A stretch of 24,847 nt of DNA. Origin: DATGIQ01 sp035295665. GTDB taxonomy: Bacteria > Planctomycetota > Planctomycetia > Gemmatales > Gemmataceae. The position numbers and the translations under genes are program-made. Below are positions 7,882-15,954 of the stretch, one piece after another (the stretch's first letter is position 1; the number at the start of each line of letters is the position of its first letter). Under the pieces are notes generated by a model, which did not search any database, was not told the origin of the DNA, and worked only from the letters and a program-made list of their open reading frames with translations. The stretch is from NCBI GenBank assembly GCA_035295665.1, contig DATGIQ010000571.1:1-24847 (forward strand), read 5' to 3'.

Positions 7882-9138
7882 TCACCTCGACTCGGTTGCC
7901 AGTTCGTGCACCAGGGCCCGCAGGAATGGTTCCGCATCCGTCACGATGCCCACAGTCTGGATGCTGCCGCGGTCCATGAGCTTGGTCACCGTCGCCGGAT
8001 TAATGTCCACACATGCAACCTTCACCCAGGCAGGGAGAAGATTGCCCGTCGCAATGGCGTGCAAGGCCGTCGCGATCATCAGGCAAAAACCAACGCCATG
8101 GATCAGTTCCCGCATCCGTTGCTGAGCGACGAGCACGTCGGTGATCACTTCGGGCAGCGGGCCATCGTCCCGAATGCTGCCGGCCAACACGAATGGAATA
8201 TTATGGCGAACACACTCGTACATGATCCCACTGCGGAGGACCCCCTTGGCCACGGCCGCTTTAATTCCCCCCTGGCGGCGGATCGTGTTGATAGCGCGGA
8301 GGTGATGTTCATGGCCTTCCTCGGCCGGCAGCCCGCGCTCCAGCGAAATGCCCAGGCTGGTCCCATAAAGCGACTGTTCGATGTCATGGGTTCCCAGGGC
8401 ATTGCCAGCGAACAGGACGTTCAAATAGCCCGTGCGGATCAACCAGCAAATGTGCTCCACACTGCCGGTGTGGACGACGGCCGGGCCGAGCACGGCCAAG
8501 ACTTTTTCGCCGTTTTCCTTGGTGCGGCGCATGGCGGCGGCAATCTCGCGGACAGTGACCCCCTTGGGCTTCTCGCTGGAGACTGGGCTGGCCATGAACT
8601 CGAACAGGTTCTGGCGGGCGCTAGTTTCTCCGGGGAACACTCGCAAGCCCTGCCGCCCGACCACAATCAGGTCCCCTTCACGGACTTCCACCATCGGAAT
8701 GCACCGGGCCGCCCCCCCCTCGGGATCGACCAGGATACCGCAATCCATTTCCTGATCTTCGACGTCGATCCATTCGCCGCGGAGCCGTATCTGCGTGCGG
8801 TGATTGGTAGTGCTGTAAAACCCTTCCGGGAACGCGCTGTTCATGTCGGCGGCAACGATCCTGCAATCCTGGGAGGTGGTCGAAACCGCCCCATGGTCGT
8901 GGATCGTATCGAGAATCTCGCGCAGGGCTGCGGCTGTCGGCGCCCGGACCTCAATCCGGGCGTAGCTCAGATCGGTCTGGCGCTGCCCCACGCGAATTTC
9001 TTTCAGGACATACGATCCGCCATGGGTGAGGATCTCGTCCAGCACCTTGGGCAAGATGAGCGAATCGATAATGTGTCCCTGGATCTCCACCTCCTCAACC
9101 ACGCCGGGCGATTCGGAGGCCGTGTGGGTTGAAATCAT
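7882..9138 (-). CDS. LOR/SDH-family ornithine cyclodeaminase (AgrE C-domain type, TIGR00300)
   Basis: This 418-residue protein is of the LOR/SDH conserved-domain family. Members include the archaeal ornithine cyclodeaminase type and the C-terminal half of AgrE, which makes proline from ornithine using NAD. The N-terminal part (EVEIQGHIIDSLILPKVLD ...) is the family hallmark. The C-terminal half looks like a Rossmann fold (VLAVLGPAVVHTG; LFAGNALGTHDIEQSLYGTSLG; AGSIRDDGPLPEVITD). The start at 9138 was chosen for its GAGGAAA site and because conserved sequence begins soon after. An upstream ATG at 9204 overlaps the phosphoesterase stop in an ATGA and would add 22 unconserved-looking residues; it cannot be excluded. 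With the dihydrolase immediately downstream it would complete arginine-to-proline conversion and release of nitrogen. Family is confident, reaction likely. Confidence 0.83.
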   Translation of the reverse strand: MISTHTASESPGVVEEVEIQGHIIDSLILPKVLDEILTHGGSYVLKEIRVGQRQTDLSYARIEVRAPTAAALREILDTIHDHGAVSTTSQDCRIVAADMNSAFPEGFYSTTNHRTQIRLRGEWIDVEDQEMDCGILVDPEGGAARCIPMVEVREGDLIVVGRQGLRVFPGETSARQNLFEFMASPVSSEKPKGVTVREIAAAMRRTKENGEKVLAVLGPAVVHTGSVEHICWLIRTGYLNVLFAGNALGTHDIEQSLYGTSLGISLERGLPAEEGHEHHLRAINTIRRQGGIKAAVAKGVLRSGIMYECVRHNIPFVLAGSIRDDGPLPEVITDVLVAQQRMRELIHGVGFCLMIATALHAIATGNLLPAWVKVACVDINPATVTKLMDRGSIQTVGIVTDAEPFLRALVHELATESR

Positions 9139-9200
9139 GGTTTCCTCGCTTCTGGACAAGATGACCCGGACAGACGGTCGTTCGATACCTTCTCCAGTTG

Positions 9201-9923
9201 TCATCGTTGCTGGTTATGATTGTCCGTCCGCTGGCTGCCGCGACCGGTCCGCAATACCTCCGTGAGCATCGTCTTGGCCTGGTCGGGCAGGGTACTCTCT
9301 TGCACGCGGCGGATGGTCTCTTCCACCGGGTATTCACGGCGTTGGATTTCGACCCGGTTTTGATCGATGATCGCATAGGCCGCACGTGGGTCGCCGTCCC
9401 GCGGTTGACCGACGCTGCCGGGGTTGATGATGAGCTTGCCCGCCACTTCCAGGACGTAGGGTTGATGCGTGTGGCCGACGCAGACCACATCGGCATCCAC
9501 ATACTGGAGGCGGCGCGACCAGAATTCCGGATCGGGATGTGCGTACTCGTCCAGCGGATCACGCGGCGTGGCATGCACCAGTAGAAAGCGAGTATCATCC
9601 AGGGTCACGGCTTGCGTCACGGGCAGGTCAGCCAGGAAGCGCAGATCCTGGGCCCCGAGCCGTTGCCGGGTTAGCACGCGGGTCACTCCGGCCAGGTACT
9701 TGAACCCCGCCCGGCCGGACGTCACCACGTTTTGGGCCGCGGCGTGATCATGATTGCCACGCACCGCATAATGAGCATGTTTCCGAACCCAGTCGATGCA
9801 GGCCACCGGTTCCAGACCGTAGTCGACCAGATCCCCCAGGCAAAGACAGACATCATGCGGTTCGTCGAGGGCTTGCAGAGCCGGCCAATTCCCGTGGATG
9901 TCCGCCACTACCAAAATTCGCAT
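9201..9923 (-). CDS. YfcE/MJ0936-like metallophosphoesterase
   Basis: This 240-residue calcineurin-like phosphoesterase of the small bacterial/archaeal phosphodiesterase type uses two metal ions. All signature motifs are present in order: DIHGNW (Asp8, His10), GDLVDYG, RGNHDHA, LVHATP and GHTHQP. The substrate cannot be told from sequence. The start at 9923 begins directly with the first metal motif strand (MRILVVADIHG); AGGAG lies 12 bases upstream, a little far, and a longer form from 10013 looks unlikely. It is the first gene of a three-gene minus-strand operon with the ornithine cyclodeaminase and arginine dihydrolase. A link to arginine catabolism is suggested only by this position. Confidence 0.88.
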   Translation of the reverse strand: MRILVVADIHGNWPALQALDEPHDVCLCLGDLVDYGLEPVACIDWVRKHAHYAVRGNHDHAAAQNVVTSGRAGFKYLAGVTRVLTRQRLGAQDLRFLADLPVTQAVTLDDTRFLLVHATPRDPLDEYAHPDPEFWSRRLQYVDADVVCVGHTHQPYVLEVAGKLIINPGSVGQPRDGDPRAAYAIIDQNRVEIQRREYPVEETIRRVQESTLPDQAKTMLTEVLRTGRGSQRTDNHNQQR

Positions 9924-10309
9924 GGGCAGTTCGTGCTCCTGAAAAACTGCGTGCTCCCAAACGGCAAAAAGGGGACGGACGGCTGGCAGGCTCATCCTTC
10001 GTCCTTGCACCATTCGTTATTGTCGATTGTAGCCCATAGTGGACCGCTGAAAAAAACCTTCCAACTGCTTGACTTGAGCAACACTCTCCGAGTATATCCA
10101 TAGATGTGGGAAAGGGGGAGCGTACGGCCTCAAACCCATCGTCCATGGCTCTCTGGCAACGCTCGCCCGCCCAATGAATTTCCTGCTCCAGCGGAGATTT
10201 CAATCGGGGCACGAAGCCGTCTCGTTTAGCGGTCGAGCCGGGACCCTGCGAAGACCCTCCTTTGCGCGGAATCCTGGCATTACATATCCAAGACCGACGA
10301 GGAGGCGTT
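9924..10309. other. 386-base divergent intergenic region
   Basis: This region lies between the minus-strand phosphoesterase operon and a plus-strand small gene, so it should hold both promoters. A plus-strand candidate is at 10069-10098. On the minus strand TACAAT (10031-10026) could be a -10 but has no good -35. About 210 bases separate the plus promoter from the next start codon. I see no ORF with a ribosome-binding site and no structured RNA that I recognise in it. Confidence 0.5.
10069..10098 (+). promoter_or_regulatory. Candidate promoter, TTGACT-18-TATATC
   Basis: TTGACT (10069-10074) and TATATC (10093-10098) are 18 bases apart. This is the best sigma-70-like pair in this divergent intergenic region. 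It would give a leader of about 200 bases before the ATG at 10310, which is long. Confidence 0.4.
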
Positions 10310-10612
10310 ATGGTGATTGAGAAGCCTGCTCGCCGCATGACCCTGCGGCAACAACTGACGCATGCAGAAAAATGTTCGCGCGATGTCATTGAACATATTC
10401 AAGGGAGCTTGCTCCCGTCCATTTCCGATGTTCGCGACCTCAGTCGACCGGTGCGGCGCCGCAGTCACTATCCGACCATGATTTCCTTGTCGAACGCCCT
10501 GAACAAGCTCCAACAAGGCGGCGTGGAGATCAACCAGATTCTGGAGTATCTGCACGAACAATTGCAGGAAATCCGCGATCGTGCGCGGCGGGAGCGAGTG
10601 AATCGCGTGTAG
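10310..10612 (+). CDS. Small charged helical protein of unknown function
   Basis: I do not recognise this 100-residue protein. The ATG has AGGAGG five bases upstream, which makes it a credible gene; an in-frame ATG at 10262 lacks one. It has no signal peptide, no membrane segment and a single Cys. Most of it looks helical with heptad-like spacing (LSNALNKLQQGGVEINQILEYLHEQLQEI), with Arg-rich stretches in the middle (RPVRRRSHY) and at the C-terminus (RDRARRERVNRV). A small regulatory or nucleic-acid-associated protein is possible, without direct evidence. It is convergent with the adenosyltransferase gene, 57 bases away. Confidence 0.62.
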   Translation: MVIEKPARRMTLRQQLTHAEKCSRDVIEHIQGSLLPSISDVRDLSRPVRRRSHYPTMISLSNALNKLQQGGVEINQILEYLHEQLQEIRDRARRERVNRV

Positions 10613-10669
10613 ACAGGAATGCTCCCCCTGAATGCGTCGGCTTGGTCTATTTGCTATGCACTCGAAGCG

Positions 10670-11257
10670 TCAGCGCGGCGAAGACTCCTTTTGCGTCTTT
10701 CCCGGCATCCAGAGCACATCGTCCTTGCCATTGCCATTGTACACTCGCGCCAACACAAACAGCAAATCCGACAGCCGATTCAAATAGATGAGGACCTGCG
10801 GATTCGTGGACTCGGCCTGGGCCAAGGTTACCACGTCGCGCTCTGCGCGCCGGCAAACCGTGCGGGCCAGGTGACACCAGGCGGCAACGGGCCGGCCGCC
10901 GGGAAGGACAAAGCTTGTCAGCGGCGTGAGGCCGGTATTCAGACGGTCGATGGCCCGCTCGAGCCGCTCGACCTGCTCCGGTTGAATCCGGAGCCGTTGG
11001 CCGGCAAGCTCATCCGGCGATGTCGGCCGACACAGATCCGCGCCCACGTCAAACAGGTCATTCTGGATGCTGCACACCAGGTCCGCCTCCGTGGCCTCAG
11101 GCTCGGCGGCCAGCAATAGTCCCAGCACGGCATTCAATTCATCGATACTGCCATAAGCAGCCACCCGCGGATGATTCTTGGGGACCCGGCTCATGTCGCC
11201 CAGGGCAGTCTCGCCTTGGTCACCGGTCTTCGTGTAGATGCGTGAGAGGTAAACCAT
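10670..11257 (-). CDS. pduO: Cob(I)alamin adenosyltransferase, PduO/MMAB type
   Basis: This enzyme transfers the adenosyl group of ATP to cob(I)alamin to make adenosylcobalamin, the cofactor of methylmalonyl-CoA mutase and related enzymes. The 195 residues match the family. Motifs: TKTGDQG near the N-terminus (ATP phosphate loop), YGSIDELNA, VLPGG, CRRAERDV and the closing YLNRLSDLLFVLAR. This is the trimeric PduO class, not the P-loop CobA/CobO class. GAGG lies seven bases before the ATG. It stands alone, with no B12 enzyme or other cobalamin gene in the window, and is divergent from the histidine kinase gene. Confidence 0.93.
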   Translation of the reverse strand: MVYLSRIYTKTGDQGETALGDMSRVPKNHPRVAAYGSIDELNAVLGLLLAAEPEATEADLVCSIQNDLFDVGADLCRPTSPDELAGQRLRIQPEQVERLERAIDRLNTGLTPLTSFVLPGGRPVAAWCHLARTVCRRAERDVVTLAQAESTNPQVLIYLNRLSDLLFVLARVYNGNGKDDVLWMPGKTQKESSPR

Positions 11258-11397
11258 GGAAGAACCTCAACGGCTCGTTGCTCGGGCGGTGTCATTTTAG
11301 CAAAGTTCTCGCCCCGGCCATTTCACATTCCGAGGAAAGCACCCCATCCGCTACCATGAAGTGCGCGACGAGGTCTTCTGACCTGAGTTGAATTTCC

Positions 11398-13821
11398 ATG
11401 CAGCCAAAGGACCCTCTCCTGGCCAGGCCAACCGCTTCGTTGCCCTTGCTGCGCCTTCAATTCTGGTGTGGGTTCGGAGCCGCACTGCTGGGAACCCTCG
11501 CGCTCCTGGGGTGGCTAACCGGTATGCGCGCGCTTGCCAGTCTCGGTGTCGCCTACATGCCGATGGCGTTCAACACCGCCTTGGCATTCGCTGCCCTGGG
11601 CACAGCAATCGTCCTCCTGGCCGACACTCCCTTGCCTCGCTGGAGGCTAGCAGCCGCGCGCGCCGCTGCGAGCCTGGTCGCCGTCCTGGCGACCTTGCGC
11701 CTGTGTGAATTCTTGCCGGGCGTTGTCTTCGATACTGATCGCTGGTTCTTTTCGCCCCCCGGGGAGCTACTGAACGAGGCTCCAATGGGGTGGATGGCCT
11801 ATCAGACAGCCCTGACGCTGTTGCTTGCGAGCGTGGCGCTGCTGCTGGGTTCCGCCCACCGGTCGGGAGCCGGCACGGCGGCGGCCATATTGGCTTGCTG
11901 CGTGACGGCGATGGGGTTGATATTCTTTCTGGGCTATCTCTATGGAGCCCCATTTTTTTCGAAACAAGCGGCGATCCCCATGGCCCTGAATTCATCCCTG
12001 GGCTTTGTCTTCCTCGGCGTGGGTCTCATCGCCGGCGGGAGACCCCACACCTTCCCGCTGCGGTCACTGTCGGGACCGACCGTGCACGCCCGGCTCTTCC
12101 GAGCCTTCCTTCCCTTCACGGCCATCATCGTCTGTGCCGTGGCGTGGTTGATGCACCTCGTCAGCATGTACGTGGACGCTGGGTCAGCCGCCCTATTGTC
12201 CGCGATCCTGGTGGTGGCCGCGCTCGTCCCGGTCGGTTGGATCTGTGCCCGCATCGCTCGCCTGGTTGGTGGCCAGATGGAGCAAGCCGAGGAAGATTTA
12301 CGAGAGGCCGAGCGCCATAGCCGCGACTATGCGGCCCAACTGCAAGCGCTCAATATTACCTTGGAACAGCGGGTCGCCGAGCGAACCACCGAATTGGCTC
12401 AGTTGAATCGAGAGCTGCACGAGCACAACGAGCGTCTCCAACAACTGGCGGATGATCTGGCGGCCAGTGCACTTTCCGAAGGAAAGGCGTACAAGGCGTT
12501 GCAGGCCAGCGAGGAACGGGTTCGGCTCATTCTCGATAGCTCTTCCGAAGCCTTTGTCATCATGGACGCCCAAGGCTTGATCACGGGCTGGAACGCACAG
12601 GCCCAAGGCACGTTTGGCTGGGCGCGCGAGGAGGTGCTCGGACGGACTGTGGCCGAAACGATCGTCCCCGCGCAGTACCGGGAAGCGCATGTCCGTGGTC
12701 TGCAGCAATTCCTGGCGACCGGCTTGGGTCCGGTTTTGAACCGCCGCATCGAAATGAGTGCGGTGCACAAGGACGGCCGGGAGTTTCCCGTGGAGATGAC
12801 GATCACTCCCATCCGTCAGGGGCCGACCTACGTCTTCGGTTCTTTCCTCCATGACATCACAGAGCGCAAGCAGGCCGAGGAGACGCTGCGGGTTCAGAAC
12901 ACGCTCTTGCACGAAATGGCTCGGTCCGAACGCCAGGCTCATGAGGCGCTCAAGAAAGCCCAGGCCCAGTTAGTCCAAAACGAGAAACTGGCCGCCCTGG
13001 GACAACTGGTTGCCGGCGTCGCCCATGAGATCAATAATCCCCTTTCGTTCGTCAATAACAATGTGGCCGTGCTGCAACGGGATGCCAGCGCGCTGCGCGA
13101 TCTCCTGGCCCTGTATCGGGGGGCAGAAGCTACGTTGGAGAAACAGGTTCCGGCGTTGTGGGCGCAGATTCGGGAATTCAGCGAGCGCATCGATTTGAAC
13201 TATACCCTGAACAACCTTGATGGACTTCTGGCCCGGTCGCGCGATGGCCTGAAGCGGATCCAGCAAATCGTCAAGGATCTCCGCGATTTTGCTCGCCTGG
13301 ATGAAAGCGAGTTCCACGAAGTCGATCTGAACGCCGGGATCGAATCGACGCTCAACATCATCCGGGGTCAGGCGCGGAAGCAGCAGGTCGCCTTGGAATT
13401 GGACCTCCAGCCGCTGCCCCTGGTCGGTTGCTATCCGGCCAAGATCAACCAGGTCGTGCTCAACTTGGTGAGCAATGCGATTGACGCCTGTACTCCGGGC
13501 GGGACGGTGACGGTGGGCACGCGGTCGGATCCGGACGCAGTGGAATTCTTCGTTGCCGACACCGGCGGCGGCATCGATCCCGCCATCCAGGAGAAAGTTT
13601 TTGATCCCTTTTTCACGACGAAGCCGCAAGGCAAAGGGACGGGACTGGGCCTGAGCATCAGTTACGGCATCGTCCAGGCACACGGAGGCACAATCGATTT
13701 TGAATCGATCGTGGGCAAGGGTACGCGCTTCATGGTCCGCTTGCCGCGTCGGACTTCGCCATCCATCGCCCGGGAGGTTCCTGCTCATGACACGGCGACA
13801 CACGGTTCTGGTGGTGGATGA
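11398..13821 (+). CDS. Membrane-bound PAS sensor histidine kinase
   Basis: This 807-residue sensor has an N-terminal membrane module with several hydrophobic helices (about residues 15-290) that matches no sensor domain I can name. A coiled-coil linker follows (about 295-365), then a PAS domain with PAC tail (about 370-495, ending SFLHDITERKQAEE), a second coiled coil, a HisKA-type dimerisation domain with phospho-acceptor His543 in GVAHEINNPL, and a HATPase_c domain (N box LNLVSNAIDAC; DTGGGID; GKGTGLGLSI). This is the NtrB-like kinase group. The ATG has no convincing ribosome-binding site, so the exact start is uncertain. Its last 35 bases overlap the next gene, a receiver-kinase hybrid that is probably its phosphotransfer partner. 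The stimulus is unknown. Confidence 0.9.
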   Translation: MQPKDPLLARPTASLPLLRLQFWCGFGAALLGTLALLGWLTGMRALASLGVAYMPMAFNTALAFAALGTAIVLLADTPLPRWRLAAARAAASLVAVLATLRLCEFLPGVVFDTDRWFFSPPGELLNEAPMGWMAYQTALTLLLASVALLLGSAHRSGAGTAAAILACCVTAMGLIFFLGYLYGAPFFSKQAAIPMALNSSLGFVFLGVGLIAGGRPHTFPLRSLSGPTVHARLFRAFLPFTAIIVCAVAWLMHLVSMYVDAGSAALLSAILVVAALVPVGWICARIARLVGGQMEQAEEDLREAERHSRDYAAQLQALNITLEQRVAERTTELAQLNRELHEHNERLQQLADDLAASALSEGKAYKALQASEERVRLILDSSSEAFVIMDAQGLITGWNAQAQGTFGWAREEVLGRTVAETIVPAQYREAHVRGLQQFLATGLGPVLNRRIEMSAVHKDGREFPVEMTITPIRQGPTYVFGSFLHDITERKQAEETLRVQNTLLHEMARSERQAHEALKKAQAQLVQNEKLAALGQLVAGVAHEINNPLSFVNNNVAVLQRDASALRDLLALYRGAEATLEKQVPALWAQIREFSERIDLNYTLNNLDGLLARSRDGLKRIQQIVKDLRDFARLDESEFHEVDLNAGIESTLNIIRGQARKQQVALELDLQPLPLVGCYPAKINQVVLNLVSNAIDACTPGGTVTVGTRSDPDAVEFFVADTGGGIDPAIQEKVFDPFFTTKPQGKGTGLGLSISYGIVQAHGGTIDFESIVGKGTRFMVRLPRRTSPSIAREVPAHDTATHGSGGG

Positions 13822-14947
13822 TGAGCCGGACGTCGTTCAAAGCGTCCAGGATCTGCTCCGGCTCGAGTACCGCGTGCTCGGTACCACGCGCGCCGACGAA
13901 GCGATGAAGCTCATGCAGAATGAAGAAGTGCACATCGTCATGACCGATCAGCGCATGCCGGAAATGACGGGGGTCGAATTCTTGCGGCAGACCCGGGGCG
14001 AACATCCCGATGCGATCCGGCTCCTGTTCACGGGCTATGCCGATATCAAGGCGGTGATCGATGCGATCAACCAGGGAAGTGTCTATCGCTATATCACCAA
14101 GCCGTGGGATCCCGATGAGCTTCAGACAATCATCCGCCAGGCGGCGGAGCAATTCGATCTTCTCGTGGAACGGAAGCGGCTGCTGGCAGAATTGCAGATC
14201 AAGAACCGGGAATTATCGAAGGCGAATGCCGAGCTGGTCGAAGCCAATCAGCTAAAGGAAGCGTTTATCCGCGTCGCCAGCCATGAACTGCGTACGCCAC
14301 TCACCATCCTCTTCGGCTTGGCCCAATTGGCCCTGCGCACAGCCGGCGTCGAGCCGCCGGTGCGTGATTGGCTAACCCGGATTCTGACGGCATGCGAACG
14401 CTTGAATCGGTTGGTGGATCAATTGCTGAAGATGCTATCGGCGCGGCAATTTGACCGGTCGCTGGAGCGGCGAGCGACCGATTTGGCGGCGTTGGTTAAC
14501 CAGGCAGTTCAGGATGTGCGCCCCTTCGTGGACCAACGGCGACAGGAAGTGACCGTGGAGCTGGCGAGCGATCTGGGCATGGTCCATATCGAAGCCGACA
14601 AGATCCGCGATTGTCTGGATAACCTGTTGCTGAACGCGATCAAGTTCACGCCGGACGGGGGCAAGATCATGATCGCCGCCCAGCGAACGGCGGAAGGAGG
14701 TACCGCCATTCGCATCTCGGACTCCGGCGTGGGAATCGACGCCGCGAACCTGCCGCACCTGTTCAAGACATTCTTTACCGGGCTGGATGTGAGCCGTCAT
14801 TCCTCAGGACATTTCGAGTTCGGCCGCCGTGGCCTTGGATTGGGGTTGAGCATGGTCAAAGCCTTTGTGGAAATGCACGGCGGCAAGGTCGAAGTGGCCA
14901 GTGAACCCGGGAAGGGATCCACCTTTGTTTTGACATTGCCTGCCTGA
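13787..14947 (+). CDS. Hybrid response regulator / histidine kinase (REC-HisKA-HATPase)
   Basis: This 386-residue soluble protein has an N-terminal receiver domain (about 1-120; acidic pocket DDE at 11-13, phospho-acceptor Asp54 in MTDQRMPEM, conserved Lys in YITKPW), a short coiled coil, HisKA with His166 in VASHELRTPL, and HATPase_c (NLLLNAIKFTPDGG, DSGVGI, GRRGLGLGLSMV). The receiver resembles those of RpfG/HoxA-like regulators. The start at 13787 has GGGAGG nine bases upstream and gives a standard receiver N-terminus; a longer in-frame ATG at 13700 lies deep in the kinase gene. The order suggests that the membrane kinase phosphorylates this receiver, which then controls the attached kinase. 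No DNA-binding output is present here, so the end target is elsewhere. Confidence 0.9.
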   Translation: MTRRHTVLVVDDEPDVVQSVQDLLRLEYRVLGTTRADEAMKLMQNEEVHIVMTDQRMPEMTGVEFLRQTRGEHPDAIRLLFTGYADIKAVIDAINQGSVYRYITKPWDPDELQTIIRQAAEQFDLLVERKRLLAELQIKNRELSKANAELVEANQLKEAFIRVASHELRTPLTILFGLAQLALRTAGVEPPVRDWLTRILTACERLNRLVDQLLKMLSARQFDRSLERRATDLAALVNQAVQDVRPFVDQRRQEVTVELASDLGMVHIEADKIRDCLDNLLLNAIKFTPDGGKIMIAAQRTAEGGTAIRISDSGVGIDAANLPHLFKTFFTGLDVSRHSSGHFEFGRRGLGLGLSMVKAFVEMHGGKVEVASEPGKGSTFVLTLPA

Positions 14948-14966
14948 TGCGATCTGTCTAGCGTCG

Positions 14967-15011
14967 GTTCGCAGAACCACGTGGTGTCCCGCCTCACGCG
15001 GTTCTGCGAAC
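14967..15011. repeat. 12-bp inverted repeat downstream of the hybrid kinase
   Basis: GTTCGCAGAACC (14967-14978) and GGTTCTGCGAAC (15000-15011) are perfect complements around a 21-base spacer. Each arm holds the partly self-complementary GTTC-GCA-GAAC. The CGCAGAAC core is shared with the palindrome at 6920-6933. It starts 20 bases after the stop codon and has no T-run. Confidence 0.6.
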
Positions 15012-15034
15012 TGCCACGGAACAGACTGGCTGCG

Positions 15035-15055
15035 TTATATCCATTCGGATATAAT
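15035..15055 (+). promoter_or_regulatory. Perfect -10 box inside an 8-bp inverted repeat
   Basis: TTATATCC (15035-15042) and GGATATAA (15047-15054) form a perfect inverted repeat with a 4-base centre. The right arm overlaps TATAAT (15050-15055), a perfect -10. No good -35 is present 16-18 bases upstream (TGGCTG is the nearest). A regulator bound to the repeat would cover the promoter of the DUF1559 gene that starts 68 bases later. Confidence 0.5.
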
Positions 15056-15123
15056 GATTCCGAACGCGGAATGGTCTCCGTCGAGGGGATCGCAAACCGA
15101 GAGGACAACCAAGGAGATGGTAC

Positions 15124-15918
15124 ATGCGCTCGCGCCGCGGCTTTAACTTGATCGAACTCTTGGTGGTGATCGCGATCATCGCGGTCTTGATTGGCCTGCT
15201 CCTCCCCGCCATCCAGAAAGTGCGGGCGGCTGCCAACCGTATGACTTGTGCCAACAACCTGCACCAGATCGGCATCGCGATCCACAATTACCATGACAGC
15301 CTGGGCAGCTTCCCGCGCTACCGCCTCTGCCCAGATTTGATCTTCAACAACAAGGTCGATCTGTACTGCACGAGCCTGGGCAAACCGAACGGAACCACTG
15401 CGACCACGTATACCGGCGACAACGAAGTGTGGTGGGCTGCCTACGATAACAAGCCACCCGCGACCGTCACCGAGGCGGCCCGCACCGATTATCCCAAGGG
15501 CTTGCTCTGGCCCTACATCGAGCAAAATCAAAAGGTGTACAAGTGCCCCGACGGCATCGATACGGATCCAACGAGCACGACGTTCGGCGAAACCTTTCAG
15601 GTCAGCTATGGGATGAATTACGTCACCAATGGTCCCAATGGCTTGCGACTGATTGATGTCGTCAACGGCAATGGCACTTCCAATGTCATGATTGTCTGGG
15701 ACCATGGCCGGACGCCGGGCTGCGCCTATTCGAGCTATGCGGCACCGCGGGGGCCGTGGCTCTTCGATGGCCGGGAGACCGCCGCCGAAGTCGCGGCCGC
15801 CCCGATCACACATTATCCCGTGCGGCACACGGGTACCTTCAACGTCCTGTTCTGTGACGGCCATGTGCTGAACATGGTGCAAAACGATTTGGTGAAGAAC
15901 CTGTTTTATGCCCGTTGA
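15124..15918 (+). CDS. DUF1559 protein with prepilin-type N-terminus (no. 2)
   Basis: This 264-residue member is shorter than its relative at 5840-6895 and lacks part of the middle region. It has the canonical prepilin cleavage context RRG-FNLIELLVVIAIIAVLIG, LLPAIQKVRAAANR, and a C-terminal H-X9-DG motif (HTGTFNVLFCDG). AAGGAG lies seven bases before the ATG. It has no visible pilus-assembly genes nearby. The ModA-like gene follows after 36 bases and may be co-transcribed, which would be an unusual pairing. Export and assembly as a pseudopilin-like protein is inferred from the N-terminus. Confidence 0.92.
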   Translation: MRSRRGFNLIELLVVIAIIAVLIGLLLPAIQKVRAAANRMTCANNLHQIGIAIHNYHDSLGSFPRYRLCPDLIFNNKVDLYCTSLGKPNGTTATTYTGDNEVWWAAYDNKPPATVTEAARTDYPKGLLWPYIEQNQKVYKCPDGIDTDPTSTTFGETFQVSYGMNYVTNGPNGLRLIDVVNGNGTSNVMIVWDHGRTPGCAYSSYAAPRGPWLFDGRETAAEVAAAPITHYPVRHTGTFNVLFCDGHVLNMVQNDLVKNLFYAR

Positions 15919-15954
15919 GCTGGCCATCGGAGAGGATTGCAGGGAGAGGCTGTG

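Noticed and set aside
7876..9132. 418-codon plus-strand open frame
   Set aside because: Antisense to the LOR/SDH ornithine cyclodeaminase gene, which has clear family motifs.
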